A DNA stretch of 64,000 bases from an uncultured Dokdonella sp. (lineage in GTDB: Bacteria; Pseudomonadota; Gammaproteobacteria; Xanthomonadales; Rhodanobacteraceae), in the NCBI GenBank assembly GCA_934526015.1, contig CAKSZY010000003.1, forward strand, positions 62,001-126,000. The letters run 5' to 3'. Made by a program: the position numbers and the translations under genes. Each line of letters begins with the position of its first letter. The first letter of the stretch is position 1. Shown here piece after piece: positions 8,567-17,772 of this stretch. The notes beneath the pieces were generated by a model that searched no databases, was not told the origin of the DNA, and saw only the letters and a list, made by a program, of their open reading frames with translations.

Positions 8567-9867
8567 GCATGGCCGCCGGCGACGCCGTGCGGGCGCATGC
8601 GCAGGCCCTGCGCGAGCACCTCGCGGCCGGCGACTTCGCCGGCGCCGAGCAGCGTTGCGCGCGCATCCTCGAACTCGACCCGGCGCATGTCGAGGCGCTC
8701 AACGTGGCCGCACTGGCCGCGTTGTCGCGCGACCGCCACGATGCGGCCATCGACCTGCTCGAACGTGCGCTGGCGGTGGCCGCCGGCGATGCCGCGACCC
8801 TGCGCAACCTCGGCATCGCCCTGCGCAGGGCCGGCCGCATCGGCGCGGCACGCGACATGCTGCGGCGTGCGGTCGATGCCGATCCGCAATCGTTCGTCGC
8901 CCGCCTCGATCTCGGCGAGGCCTGCGAGGCACTGGCCGACGGCGACGCCGCGCTCGCGGCATATTTCGGCGCCATCCGCCAGGCCCAGGCCGCCGGTCGC
9001 TGGCGCAACGACGCGACCACCGCGCCGGCCCTGCGCGCACGCGTGCGCCATGCGATGCAGGTGGTCGACCGCGGGCGTGCGGCGTGGTTCGAACGGGTGG
9101 TCGCACCGCTGCGCGAGCGCTTCGGGCGCGACGAGCTGGTGCGTGTCGAGCACGGACTGGCCATCCATCTCGGCGAGCGCCCGGCGGTGATCGCCGATCC
9201 GCGCCAGCAGCCGACCCTGTTCCATCTTCCCGGCCTGCCGGCCACGCCGTGGTTCGAGCGCGCGCTGTTCCCCTGGCATGCGGAACTGGAAGACGCCTTT
9301 GCCGGCATCCGCGCCGAGCTCGAGGCCCTGCTGGCCGATGCGTCCGGCTTCGAGCCGTTCCTCGACATCCCGCCCTCGGTCGATGCCGGCGCCTACCTGC
9401 AGGGACGCGAGGTTGCGCCGCAGTGGAACGCCTACTTCTTCCATCGCCACGGCGAACGCTTCGAGGCCAACTGTGCACGTTGCCCGCGCACCGCCGCCGC
9501 CCTCGATGGACTGCCGCTCGTGCGCATCCGCGCGCATGCGCCGGAGTGCCTGTTCTCGCTGCTGACACCGGGCTCGCACATCATGCCGCACTACGGCGTG
9601 ACCAATACCCGCATCGTCACCCATCTGCCGTTGATCGTGCCGGAGGATTGCGTCCTGCGCGTCGGCGGCGAAGACCATGTCTGGCAGGAAGGCCGCTGCG
9701 TGAGTTTCGACGACACCTTCCTGCATGAAGCGTGGAACCGCAGCACGCGCACGCGCGTGGTCATGCTGATGGATACGTGGAATCCGCACATGAGCGAGGC
9801 CGAGAAGATCGCCACCGGCGAGCTGGTCGCCGCGATCGGCGATTTCAACCGCGCGGCGATGGCCTGA
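8563..9867 (+). CDS. TPR plus aspartyl/asparaginyl beta-hydroxylase domain protein
   Basis: Protein of 434 aa. Residues about 1-150 are tetratricopeptide repeats (HVEALNVAALAALSRDRHDAAIDLLERALAV and following). The C-terminal half is an aspartyl/asparaginyl beta-hydroxylase domain of the ASPH/LpxO type. It has SLLTPGSHIMPHYGVTNTR, HLPLIVPEDC, GRCVSFDDTFLHEAWN and RVVMLMDTWNP, supplying the iron-binding His residues and the 2-oxoglutarate Arg. The start ATG at 8563 overlaps the previous stop by 4 bases. LpxO-type members hydroxylate lipid A, while ASPH-type members hydroxylate Asp or Asn in proteins. The TPR fusion and the sulfotransferase neighbour favour a protein or peptide substrate, but this is inference. 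Confidence 0.85.
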   Translation: MSMAAGDAVRAHAQALREHLAAGDFAGAEQRCARILELDPAHVEALNVAALAALSRDRHDAAIDLLERALAVAAGDAATLRNLGIALRRAGRIGAARDMLRRAVDADPQSFVARLDLGEACEALADGDAALAAYFGAIRQAQAAGRWRNDATTAPALRARVRHAMQVVDRGRAAWFERVVAPLRERFGRDELVRVEHGLAIHLGERPAVIADPRQQPTLFHLPGLPATPWFERALFPWHAELEDAFAGIRAELEALLADASGFEPFLDIPPSVDAGAYLQGREVAPQWNAYFFHRHGERFEANCARCPRTAAALDGLPLVRIRAHAPECLFSLLTPGSHIMPHYGVTNTRIVTHLPLIVPEDCVLRVGGEDHVWQEGRCVSFDDTFLHEAWNRSTRTRVVMLMDTWNPHMSEAEKIATGELVAAIGDFNRAAMA

Positions 9868-9912
9868 ACCCGCGCTGCGCGGCCACGCGGACGGCGCGAC
9901 GCCACCCAGGGC

Positions 9913-11673
9913 TCAGGCGGCCGGCGGGGTGGCAGGGGTGGTCTCGCCGCGCATGCGGCCGACCAGTTCGGCGATGCGCTCGCGATGGGTCGCCCGCAAC
10001 AGGGTCGGCGCCTGCCTGCGCAGGGCGCCGCGGTCGAGCGCATTGATCTGCTCGCGCACTTCCAGCAGGGCGTGCGGGTGCATGCTGAACTCGGTCAGGC
10101 CGAGCGCCAGCAGCAGCGGCGTGAAGACGATGTCGCCGGCCATCTCGCCGCACATCGAAACCGGTTTGCCGGCGCGCTGGCCGGTGGCGATGATCCAGGC
10201 CAGCAGGCGCAGCACCGCCGGGTGCAGCGGATCGAACAGGGCGCCGAGTTCGTCGTTGCCGCGATCGACCGCCAGGGTGTACTGGACGAGGTCGTTGGTG
10301 CCGATCGAGACGAAGTCGAGCTTGCCGATCATGCCGGGCAGGGCGATCGCTGCCGCCGGCACCTCGATCATCGCGCCGAGTTCGAACTGGTCGGCGATCT
10401 CGTGGCCCTGGGTGCGCAGGTCGCGCGCGCAATCCCGCATCTCGGCGCGCACCGCATCGACTTCCTCGACGCAACTGACCATCGGCACGAGGATGCGCAC
10501 CGGCCCGTAGCCGGAGGCGCGCAGGATCGCCCGCAACTGCGTGCGCAACAGGCCCGGCGTGCGCAGCGACAGGCGCACGCCGCGCACGCCGAGGGCGGGG
10601 TTCGGCTCCTCGCGCAGGGCGAGGCCGGCGCTGTCGATCTTGTCGGCACCGAGGTCGAGCGTGCGGATCGTCACCGGCAGTCCGCCCATGCCGAGCACGA
10701 GGTCGCGATAGGCGAGGAACTGCTCCTCCTCGCCGGGCGGCTCCTTGCGCTGCAGGAACAGGAACTCGGTGCGGTACAGGCCGATGCCGGCGGCACCGCA
10801 GGCGCGCGCCTGGGCGACGTCGGCGGTCATTTCGGCGTTGGCATGCAGGGCAATGGCGACGCCGTCGGTGGTGCGCGTTTCCACCGCGCGAAGGCGGTCC
10901 AGGCGGCGGTCGTGCTGGGCCGCCTCGCGCTGCCAGGCGCGGTAGCCGGCGAGGTCCTGCGCGGTCGGATGGACGATCACCTCGCCATGGTCGCCGTCGA
11001 TGAGGACGAGGTCGCCATCCTGCAGGTGCGAGAGTGCCTCGTGGGCACCGACCACCATCGGCAGGCGCAGCGAGCGCGCGAGGATCGCGCTGTGCGAAAG
11101 GGTGCTGCCGGCGGTCAGGACGAAGCCGAGCAGGCCGTGTTCGGCCAGCGGCACCAGCTCGGACGGCGCCACCGCGTCGCCGACGAGGATCTCGCCGACG
11201 CGCGAGGCGAGCTTGCGTTCCTCGATGCTCGACTCGCGGCTCAGCGCGCCCTGCACGCGACCGATCACGTGTTCGATGTCCTCGCGCCGGCTGCGCAGGT
11301 AGGGGTCGTCCATCGCCTCGAACACGGCGACGAGGTTGTCGCGCTGGATCTTCAGCGCGGCGCTCGCATGCAGGCGGCCCTGGCTGACGAGATCGCGCAG
11401 GCCGTTGACGAATTCGGGGTCTTCGAGGATCAGGCTGTGCGCGTCGATGAACTCGGCGACCTCGCGCGCGAGCGGACCGCTGAGCTTGTCGCGCAGCGTG
11501 CGCAGTTCGGCGCGGGCGGCCTCGAGGGCCACTTCGAGGCGTTCGATCTCGGCGCCGACGTCGGATTGCTCGAGCGGTGTCTCGTCGACGAGGAAGCGGC
11601 TCGGCTGCTCGAGGCGTGCGCGTCCGAGCGCCATCCCGCGCGAAGCCCCGCTGCCGGTCAGTACGAGTCGCAC
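9913..11673 (-). CDS. ptsI: Phosphoenolpyruvate-protein phosphotransferase (PTS enzyme I)
   Basis: Enzyme I of 586 aa takes phosphate from PEP and passes it to HPr. The N-terminal HPr-binding helical region is followed by the phosphohistidine loop GSTLSHSAILARS with the active His at 194. After it comes the PEP-binding barrel (LYRTEFLFLQRKEPP, MVSCVEEVDAVRAEM, FELGAMIEVPAA, SIGTNDLVQYTLAVDRGN, VSMCGEMAGD). The length is normal and no GAF domain is present, so this is PtsI and not PtsP. It is the last gene of the rpoN/PTS cluster and lies 89 bases after ptsH. No sugar-specific EIIB or EIIC is nearby, so the phosphorelay is probably regulatory. Confidence 0.93.
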   Translation of the reverse strand: MRLVLTGSGASRGMALGRARLEQPSRFLVDETPLEQSDVGAEIERLEVALEAARAELRTLRDKLSGPLAREVAEFIDAHSLILEDPEFVNGLRDLVSQGRLHASAALKIQRDNLVAVFEAMDDPYLRSRREDIEHVIGRVQGALSRESSIEERKLASRVGEILVGDAVAPSELVPLAEHGLLGFVLTAGSTLSHSAILARSLRLPMVVGAHEALSHLQDGDLVLIDGDHGEVIVHPTAQDLAGYRAWQREAAQHDRRLDRLRAVETRTTDGVAIALHANAEMTADVAQARACGAAGIGLYRTEFLFLQRKEPPGEEEQFLAYRDLVLGMGGLPVTIRTLDLGADKIDSAGLALREEPNPALGVRGVRLSLRTPGLLRTQLRAILRASGYGPVRILVPMVSCVEEVDAVRAEMRDCARDLRTQGHEIADQFELGAMIEVPAAAIALPGMIGKLDFVSIGTNDLVQYTLAVDRGNDELGALFDPLHPAVLRLLAWIIATGQRAGKPVSMCGEMAGDIVFTPLLLALGLTEFSMHPHALLEVREQINALDRGALRRQAPTLLRATHRERIAELVGRMRGETTPATPPAA

Positions 11674-11762
11674 CTGGCGATCCTTCTCCGCTGGGCGGCG
11701 CGATCCCGCTTCGCGCGACGGAGGCGAACGCTCCGCCCGGAGGCCGTGGACCGTGCCGCGGA

Positions 11763-12032
11763 CTATTGCCCCTCGTCGAACTTGCGCTCGAACAGGTCGA
11801 CGAGTGCGGCCATCGCGGCTTCCTCGTCGGTCCCTTCGGCGCGCAGCTTGAGTTCGGCGCCGAGGCCGGCGGCGAGCATCATGACGCCCATGATGCTCTT
11901 CGCGTTGACCTCCTTGCCGCGATAGACCATGAACACGCTCGACTGGAAGCCGTGCAGGGTCTGCACGAGCTTGGCCGAGGCGCGCGCGTGCAGGCCGAGT
12001 TTGTTGGTGATGGTGATGTCGCGCTCAAGCAT
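11763..12032 (-). CDS. ptsH: HPr phosphocarrier protein
   Basis: HPr of 89 aa, the small phosphocarrier between enzyme I and the EIIA proteins. His15 (NKLGLHARASAKLV) is the site phosphorylated by enzyme I. Ser46 (NAKSIMGVMMLAA) is the site phosphorylated by HPr kinase, whose gene is in the same cluster. The start at 12032 overlaps the end of the EIIA gene by 8 bases, which argues for it over an upstream ATG at 12080. Keeping both sites intact suggests dual control of HPr by PEP and ATP. Confidence 0.93.
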   Translation of the reverse strand: MLERDITITNKLGLHARASAKLVQTLHGFQSSVFMVYRGKEVNAKSIMGVMMLAAGLGAELKLRAEGTDEEAAMAALVDLFERKFDEGQ

Positions 12033-12417
12033 GGTCGATGTGGATTCCGCCGCGTCCGCCGCTGGCCGCGGTCTGCGCAAGTTCGTCTAGGGATTGTTCC
12101 GGGTAGTTGAGCACGCGCAGCAACATCGGCAGGTTCAGTCCGGACACGCAATGGGTGGTGATGCCGAGGCCGGGCAGGCGCTGGGCGACGTTGCACGGCG
12201 TCGAACCGTACAGGTCGGTCAGCACCAGCACGCCGTCGCCGCCATCGAGACCGCGCGCCTGCGCGGCCGCGTGCTTGAGGGTGCTGTCGGGATCGGCGCT
12301 GGCTTCGACTTCGACCACGTCGACCGGCAGCGGCAGGCGGCCGAGCACGTGGCGTGCCGCGCCGACGAGGGCGGCGCCCATCGCTTCGTGGGTGAGGAGA
12401 AGTACGCCGACGCCCAT
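12025..12417 (-). CDS. PTS EIIA component, mannose/fructose (ManX-type) family
   Basis: Single-domain EIIA of the mannose family, 130 aa. The start MGVGVLLLTHEAMG at 12417 places the phospho-His at residue 10. The conserved GDGVLVLTDLYGSTPCN segment is present. Stand-alone EIIA-Man proteins in this operon context receive phosphate from HPr and act as regulators, since no EIIB/C partners are encoded. It lies between rapZ and ptsH. Confidence 0.88.
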   Translation of the reverse strand: MGVGVLLLTHEAMGAALVGAARHVLGRLPLPVDVVEVEASADPDSTLKHAAAQARGLDGGDGVLVLTDLYGSTPCNVAQRLPGLGITTHCVSGLNLPMLLRVLNYPEQSLDELAQTAASGGRGGIHIDHA

Positions 12418-12512
12418 GCACCTGTTCCAGGCAGCCCGTCGTTGCGGGTGCAAACAGTCGTCAGGTTAACCGACAAGGCGCATGGACGGGAAGGCAGCCG
12501 CGCACGGACGGC

Positions 12513-13397
12513 TCATTCAAGCTCGCGGTGGTGGCTTAGCACCTGGTCGTAGGTCGGGCGGAAATGTTCGGCGAGGCGCTCGACCAGGTGGACCGAACGG
12601 TGGCGTCCGCCGGTGCAGCCCACGCAGATCGTCACGTAGCTGCGGCCTTCCTGGCGGAAACGCGGCAGCCAGGTCTCGAGGAAACCGCGCAAATGGTCGA
12701 AGAACTGCACGACGTCGGGCTGCGCATCGAGCCACTCGCGCACCGGCGTGTCGCGACCCGACAGCGGGCGCAGGCGTGCGTTCCAGTGCGGGTTCGGCAG
12801 GCAGCGCGCGTCGAACACGAAGTCGGCATCGGTCGGCACGCCGCGCTTGTAGGCGAACGACTCGAACAGCAGGGTCAGCGAGTGCGCGGTCATGCCGAGT
12901 TCGGCGATGACGAGGCGGCGCAGCTGGTGGACATTGAGCTCGCTGGTGTCGATCGTGCGATCGGCGATCGCCGCGATCGGCCGCATCCGCTTGCGCTCGA
13001 GCGCGATCGCATCGGCGAGGCCGAGACCGTCGCCCGACAGCGGGTGGCGGCGGCGCGTTTCCGAGTAGCGCTTGATCAGCACTTCGTCACGGGTGTCGAG
13101 GAAGACGAGTTCGTGGTCGATGCCGGCCTCGGCCAGCCCGGCAAGCACGCCGGGCAGGCGCTCGAGGTCGCCCGGACGGCTGCGCACGTCGACGCCGACC
13201 GCGAGTTTCGGGTGCAGGCCGGCGGCATCCTCGGACACCGCGCGCACGAACGCCGGCATCAGCGCGCTCGGCAGGTTGTCGACGCAGTAGTAGTCGATGT
13301 CCTCGAGCGTGCGCAGGGCGACCGACTTGCCCGAGCCGGACAGGCCGCTGACGACGATCAGGCGACTCTTGCCTTGGGGGGCGGGCGTGTCGGTCAT
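12513..13397 (-). CDS. rapZ: RNase adapter protein / nucleotide-binding protein RapZ
   Basis: Protein of 294 aa. A P-loop GLSGSGKS occupies residues 18-25, followed by TLEDIDYYCVDNLPSAL. The C-terminal domain contains CVGCTGGRHRSVHLVERLAEHF, the signature of RapZ/YvcJ. In Escherichia coli RapZ binds the sRNA GlmZ and RNase E to tune glucosamine-6-phosphate synthase; other homologues bind nucleotides with less clear roles. The start lies 4 bases after the hprK stop, so the two are co-transcribed. Confidence 0.92.
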   Translation of the reverse strand: MTDTPAPQGKSRLIVVSGLSGSGKSVALRTLEDIDYYCVDNLPSALMPAFVRAVSEDAAGLHPKLAVGVDVRSRPGDLERLPGVLAGLAEAGIDHELVFLDTRDEVLIKRYSETRRRHPLSGDGLGLADAIALERKRMRPIAAIADRTIDTSELNVHQLRRLVIAELGMTAHSLTLLFESFAYKRGVPTDADFVFDARCLPNPHWNARLRPLSGRDTPVREWLDAQPDVVQFFDHLRGFLETWLPRFRQEGRSYVTICVGCTGGRHRSVHLVERLAEHFRPTYDQVLSHHRELE

Positions 13398-13401
13398 GGC
13401 T

Positions 13402-14352
13402 TCACCAGGGAGGCAGGCGGCGCAACTGGTGCGCCTGGCGGTCGACGAAGGTCTGCGCGGGGTCGAAACCCTTGCTCTTCAGCATGTGGCTGCGCACGGC
13501 CGCCTCGACCAGCACGGCGATGTTGCGGCCGGAGGCGACCGGGATGACGATCTGCGGGATCTGCACGTCGAGCACCTCGCGGTAGCCGACGTCGCCGTAG
13601 AGGCGCTTCATGGCGTCGTCGGCGCCGGCCTGACCCATCGGCTGCAGGTGCACGATCAGGCGCAGGTACTTGGAACCCTTGACCGCGGTATGGCCGAACA
13701 TCTCGCGCACGTTGAGCACGCCGAGGCCGCGCACCTCGAGCAGGTCGCGCAGCATTTCCGGGCAGGTGCCGTCGACCACGTCGGGGGCGATCAGGGTGAA
13801 CTCCGGCGCATCGTCGGCGACCAGGCGATGGCCGCGGGTGATCAGTTCGAGCGCCAGTTCGCTCTTGCCGGTGCCGCTCTCGCCGGTGATCAGCACGCCG
13901 ATCGAGTTCACCTCCATCAGCACCCCGTGCATGGTCACCTGGCGGGCGAGGCCGCGGGCGAGGTGGTACTGCAGGTAGGTGAGCAGCTCGTGGCCGCGCT
14001 TCGGGCTTGCCCACAGCGGCGTCTGCGATTCCTCGGCCGCCTCGCGCAGGTCGCTCGGGATCGCTTGGTCCTTGGTGATCAGCAGCACCACCGGCTTGTA
14101 GGCGATGATCTTCTCGATGGTTTCCCAGCGCTGGCGCGGATCGAGGCTGTCGAGGTAGTTGAGCTCCTCGGTGCCGATGATCTGCACCTTGTTCGGGTAG
14201 ATGATGTTGAGGTAGCCGATCAGCGAGGGCCGTCGCGACATGCCTTCGCCGGGCTCGATCGCGCGCGACTCGCCGCGCATGCCGGCGACCCAGCGCAGCT
14301 GCATGCGTTCACCGACGGCATCGTGGAGCTGGCGTGCGCTCAGTCTGTCCAT
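13402..14352 (-). CDS. hprK: HPr kinase/phosphorylase
   Basis: Protein of 316 aa that phosphorylates HPr on Ser46 with ATP and also removes that phosphate. The N-terminal domain is followed by the Walker A loop GESGTGKS (157-164) and the signature [16 protein letters not shown]-terminal [16 protein letters not shown] is as in the family. The start at 14352 overlaps the end of ptsN by 13 bases; the open frame extends far upstream but without family sequence. HprK in proteobacteria is linked to regulatory PTS control of metabolism or virulence rather than classical catabolite repression. Confidence 0.93.
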   Translation of the reverse strand: MDRLSARQLHDAVGERMQLRWVAGMRGESRAIEPGEGMSRRPSLIGYLNIIYPNKVQIIGTEELNYLDSLDPRQRWETIEKIIAYKPVVLLITKDQAIPSDLREAAEESQTPLWASPKRGHELLTYLQYHLARGLARQVTMHGVLMEVNSIGVLITGESGTGKSELALELITRGHRLVADDAPEFTLIAPDVVDGTCPEMLRDLLEVRGLGVLNVREMFGHTAVKGSKYLRLIVHLQPMGQAGADDAMKRLYGDVGYREVLDVQIPQIVIPVASGRNIAVLVEAAVRSHMLKSKGFDPAQTFVDRQAHQLRRLPPW

Positions 14353-14819
14353 GGTTCGGCTTCGGTCCGGTGGCGTTTGAATTCTGCCAGTTCGGCATGC
14401 AGCGCAGCGGCATCGGCGGCGGCGCGCAGGCGGGCGGTCAGCCCGCTGTCGGAAAACATGCCGGCCAGTTCGGCGAGCAGGTGCAGGTGTCCGTCGGTGT
14501 AATGCAGGGGCACGACCAGCGCGGCGACGAGGTCGACCGGACGGCCGTCGACCGATTCGAAATCGATCGGCTTGTCGAGGTGGACGAAGGCGGCACGCGG
14601 GTGATCGAGATCGGCGATGCGCCCGTGCGGGATGGCCACGCCGCGGCCGAGCCCGGTCGAACCGAGTTGCTCGCGCGCCAGCAGCGATGCCCGGATCGGC
14701 CCGCGATCGGCCGCCGGGCCGGCGAGCAGGCTCGCCAGGGCGTCGATCAGGGCGGGTTTGTCGGCAACGGCGAGATCCGTGCGGATGCGCTGCGCGGGCA
14801 GCAGGTCGAGAAACGGCAT
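14340..14819 (-). CDS. ptsN: Nitrogen-regulatory PTS EIIA (EIIA-Ntr)
   Basis: EIIA of the fructose/nitrogen type, 159 aa. The phospho-His is at residue 65 in [13 protein letters not shown]. The [26 protein letters not shown] segment matches PtsN. It receives phosphate through the HPr branch and signals to regulators such as potassium transport and sigma-54-linked functions in other proteobacteria. It lies downstream of hpf and overlaps hprK. Confidence 0.9.
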   Translation of the reverse strand: MPFLDLLPAQRIRTDLAVADKPALIDALASLLAGPAADRGPIRASLLAREQLGSTGLGRGVAIPHGRIADLDHPRAAFVHLDKPIDFESVDGRPVDLVAALVVPLHYTDGHLHLLAELAGMFSDSGLTARLRAAADAAALHAELAEFKRHRTEAEPWTD

Positions 14820-14942
14820 GCGGAGATCGGCGGCGGCCTGGACCGGGGCGAGTATGCATGGACGCGCCGGCGTTGTCCGCCTCGCCGGCCACCCGCCGGT
14901 GTCTGCCGCCGCGAGGATCGCGGCGGCAGCGGGCAGGGGGAT

Positions 14943-15263
14943 TTACTCGTAGCGCGCGGCACGCACCTCGTCGTTGTGGTGGTTGGTCAGCTTTTCCTTG
15001 TGCTTGCGCACCTGGGAGGTGAGCTTGTCGGCGAGGGCGTCGATGGCGGAATACATGTCGGGCGCCACCGCGTCGGCGTGCAACTGCTTGCCGGACACGT
15101 TGATCGTCGCTTCGGCCTTGTGCAGGAGCTTTTCGATGCTGAGGAAGATCGACAGCTCATGAAGGTGGTCGAAGTGTCGGGTCAGCCGCTCGAACTTGCT
15201 GTTGGCGTGCTCGCGCATCGCCTCGGTGATCTCGAGATGGTGACCCTGGATGGTGACCTGCAT
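14943..15263 (-). CDS. hpf: Ribosome hibernation promoting factor
   Basis: Short-form Hpf/YfiA-type protein of 106 aa that binds the 30S subunit and inactivates ribosomes in stationary phase. The beta-alpha-beta fold is visible in [34 protein letters not shown] and the later [24 protein letters not shown] helix. A good AGGAGG-like sequence lies 6-7 bases ahead of the start (GAGGAGGCTGTC before ATG). It stands 141 bases after rpoN, the classical position. Confidence 0.92.
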   Translation of the reverse strand: MQVTIQGHHLEITEAMREHANSKFERLTRHFDHLHELSIFLSIEKLLHKAEATINVSGKQLHADAVAPDMYSAIDALADKLTSQVRKHKEKLTNHHNDEVRAARYE

Positions 15264-15404
15264 GACAGCCTCCTCGTGTGAGGGCCGGAGGATGCCGGCC
15301 CTGTAAACCGGATGGGTATGCGGCAGACCGCATTCAAGAGCGGTCGCGGGTGCTTGGACCGCGTCCGCCAGCGGGTGTTCCCGCGCCGCCGTTACGGCGC
15401 AAGC

Positions 15405-16844
15405 TCAGCCGAGCCGGCAGCGGTCGTTCGATGATGGAATGTTGAGGGCCTCCCGGTATTTGGCCACGGTGCGTCTGGCCACGCTGATGCCGCGGCGATT
15501 GAGTTCGACGGCGAGCGCCTGGTCCGACATCGGGCGCGCGGCTTTCTCCTCGTCGATGAGTTTGCGGATCATCGCCTGGATGGCGGTGGCCGAAGCGGCG
15601 CCGCCGTCGACGGTCGACACGCCGCTGGAGAAGAAATACTTGAACTCGAAGGTGCCGCGCGGCGTGTGCAGGTACTTGCGCGTGGTCACCCGCGAAATCG
15701 TCGATTCGTGCATGCCGATTTCCTCGGCAACGTCGCGCAGCACCAGCGGGCGCATCGCCTCGGCACCGAACTCGAGGAAAGCCGACTGCGCGCGGACGAT
15801 CGCCTGGGCGACCTTCAGCATGGTCTCGGCGCGCGTCTTCAGGCTCTTGATCAGCCAGCGCGCCTCCTGCAGCTGGCCGCGCAGGTAATTGGCGTCGTCG
15901 CGACGCGCGCGGGCGATCAGGCTTGCGTAGTGCTCGTTGATCGCCAGCCGCGGCTGCGAGTTCGGCGACAGCGAAACCTGCCAGCGGCCGCCGACCTTCT
16001 GCGCATACGCATCCGGGGCGATGAACTCGGCCGGCGTGCTCGAGTATCCGGCGCCGGGCTTGGGTGCGAGCGAGCGTACCAGGGCGACGGCGACGTCGAG
16101 TTCCTCGGGCGTGGCGCGCAGCTTCTGGCACAGTCGCGTGCGGTCGTTGCGCGCGAGTGTCTCGAGGTGCTCGGCGACGAGGCGCCGGGCCAGGTCGAGC
16201 GCGGGCGTCTGCGGATCGAGTGCATCGAGCTGCACGTCGAGGCACTCGGCGAGCGTGCGCGAGGCGACCCCGAGCGGATCGAAGCAGCGGATGCGATGGC
16301 GCATCGCCTCGACCTGGTCGGGCTCGACCTGGAACAGCGGGGCGAGGCTCTGCGCAAGCGCCTCGCCGGATTCGGAAAGATAGCCGTCCTCGGCGACCGC
16401 TTCGATGATGGCCGTGCCGATCGCGCGGTCGACCGGCGACAGCGGAGTCAGGTTGAGCTGCCAGAGCAGGTGGTCGCGCAGGTCCTCGGCGGCGGCATCC
16501 TGCGCTTCGAAGGATTCGTCGTCGGCGGCGGCGACGCCGCGGTAGTCGCCCCGTTCCTCGCCGAGGTCGAGCGGGGTGTCGTCGAAATCCGGGGTGGCAT
16601 CGGGTGCCTCGCTCGGCGCATCGACCGAAGCGCCGAGCGGAATCTCGTCGGGCGCCAGTTGTTCGACCGGCTCATCGGCATCGGGATCGCCGTCCTCGAG
16701 GTCGAGCAGGGGGTTCGACTCCAGCGCCAGGTTCAGTTCGATCTCGAGTTCCATGCTCGACAGCTGCAGCAGGCGGATGGCCTGCTGCAGTTGTGGCGTC
16801 AGCGCGAGCTGGGACTGGACGCGGAGTTGAAGCGCGGGTTTCAT
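15405..16844 (-). CDS. rpoN: RNA polymerase sigma-54 factor
   Basis: Sigma-54 of 479 aa. The Gln/Leu-rich region I (LRVQSQLALTPQLQQAIRLLQLSSMELE) binds activators. An acidic region II follows at about 50-130. The core-binding and helix-turn-helix parts come next, with the RpoN box near the C-terminus (ARRTVAKYREAL). It recognises -24/-12 promoters and needs an ATPase activator. It heads the hpf/PTS cluster and lies downstream of the lpt genes. Confidence 0.95.
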   Translation of the reverse strand: MKPALQLRVQSQLALTPQLQQAIRLLQLSSMELEIELNLALESNPLLDLEDGDPDADEPVEQLAPDEIPLGASVDAPSEAPDATPDFDDTPLDLGEERGDYRGVAAADDESFEAQDAAAEDLRDHLLWQLNLTPLSPVDRAIGTAIIEAVAEDGYLSESGEALAQSLAPLFQVEPDQVEAMRHRIRCFDPLGVASRTLAECLDVQLDALDPQTPALDLARRLVAEHLETLARNDRTRLCQKLRATPEELDVAVALVRSLAPKPGAGYSSTPAEFIAPDAYAQKVGGRWQVSLSPNSQPRLAINEHYASLIARARRDDANYLRGQLQEARWLIKSLKTRAETMLKVAQAIVRAQSAFLEFGAEAMRPLVLRDVAEEIGMHESTISRVTTRKYLHTPRGTFEFKYFFSSGVSTVDGGAASATAIQAMIRKLIDEEKAARPMSDQALAVELNRRGISVARRTVAKYREALNIPSSNDRCRLG

Positions 16845-16886
16845 GCCCCTGGATCTTGGCGAGTCTACGCATGCAATCCTAGCGCC

Positions 16887-16910
16887 AAAAAAAGACCGGG
16901 GTCAGGTCTT
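16887..16910 (-). terminator. Rho-independent terminator-like hairpin between lptB and rpoN
   Basis: Read on the minus strand, AAGACC-TGACCCC-GGTCTT is followed directly by a run of T residues. It sits 143 bases after the lptB stop and 43 bases before the rpoN start, where it could end lpt transcripts. The same sequence core (GGGGTCAGGTCTTGA on the plus strand) resembles a dispersed element I recall from xanthomonad-type genomes, so it may be a repeat remnant doing duty as a terminator. The stem is only 6 bp. Confidence 0.5.
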
Positions 16911-17052
16911 GACGCTGTGCCCGGCCCGGTTCAGGCTGCCGGGATCGGGTCACCCGGCCGTTGGCCACCTCCGGCGTGCACGGACCCGCAGCGGGCAACC
17001 GCTGCTTGCGGAACTCGCGTCCAACCCCCGTCCCTTCGTCCCGCACGGGTGG

Positions 17053-17772
17053 CTACATGCGGAACTCGCGTCCGAGGTAGACCTCCCGCACCTGCTCGTT
17101 GGCCAGCACCTCGGCGGGCGAACCCTGGGTCAGCACGCTGCCGGCGTTCATGATGCAGGCGCGGTCGCAGATGCCGAGCGTCTCGCGCACGTTGTGGTCG
17201 GTGATGAGGATGCCGATGCCGCGCGCCTTCAGCTGACGCACGATGCGCTGGATGTCGACCACCGAGATCGGGTCGATGCCGGCGAACGGCTCGTCGAGCA
17301 GGAGGAAACGCGGCTTCGCCGCCAGTGCGCGGGTGATTTCGACACGGCGGCGTTCGCCGCCGGAAAGGCTGACGCCCTTGCTGCCGGCGATGTGGGTGAT
17401 CTGCAACTCGTCGAGCAGCTTCTCGAGTTCGGCCTTGCGGCCGCCGGCATCGAGGTCCTTGCGCAGTTCGAGGATGGCCATGACGTTGTCGGCGACGGTC
17501 AGGCGGCGGAACACCGAGGCTTCCTGCGGCAGGTAGCCGACGCCGAGGCGGGCGCGCTCGTGCATCGGCCGTTCGGTGATGTCCTTGTCGTCGAGACGGA
17601 TGGTGCCGTCGTCGACCGCGACCAGGCCGACCACCATGTAGAAGCAGGTCGTCTTGCCGGCACCGTTCGGCCCGAGCAGGCCGACCACCTCGCCTTCGGC
17701 GACGGAAAAGCCGAAGTCGCGCACGACCGTGCGTCCGCCGTAAGTCTTGCGCAGGCCTTCCGCGGCAAGCAT
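17053..17772 (-). CDS. lptB: LPS export ABC transporter ATP-binding protein LptB
   Basis: ABC ATPase of 239 aa that powers LptFG to extract LPS from the inner membrane. Walker A GPNGAGKT is at 34-41. The signature [11 protein letters not shown] and Walker [17 protein letters not shown] follow, then the H-loop ITDHNVRET. Its start overlaps the lptA stop by one base (TGATG). The last 16 bases before the stop region recur 50 bases downstream (17007-17022), a small direct duplication. Confidence 0.95.
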   Translation of the reverse strand: MLAAEGLRKTYGGRTVVRDFGFSVAEGEVVGLLGPNGAGKTTCFYMVVGLVAVDDGTIRLDDKDITERPMHERARLGVGYLPQEASVFRRLTVADNVMAILELRKDLDAGGRKAELEKLLDELQITHIAGSKGVSLSGGERRRVEITRALAAKPRFLLLDEPFAGIDPISVVDIQRIVRQLKARGIGILITDHNVRETLGICDRACIMNAGSVLTQGSPAEVLANEQVREVYLGREFRM

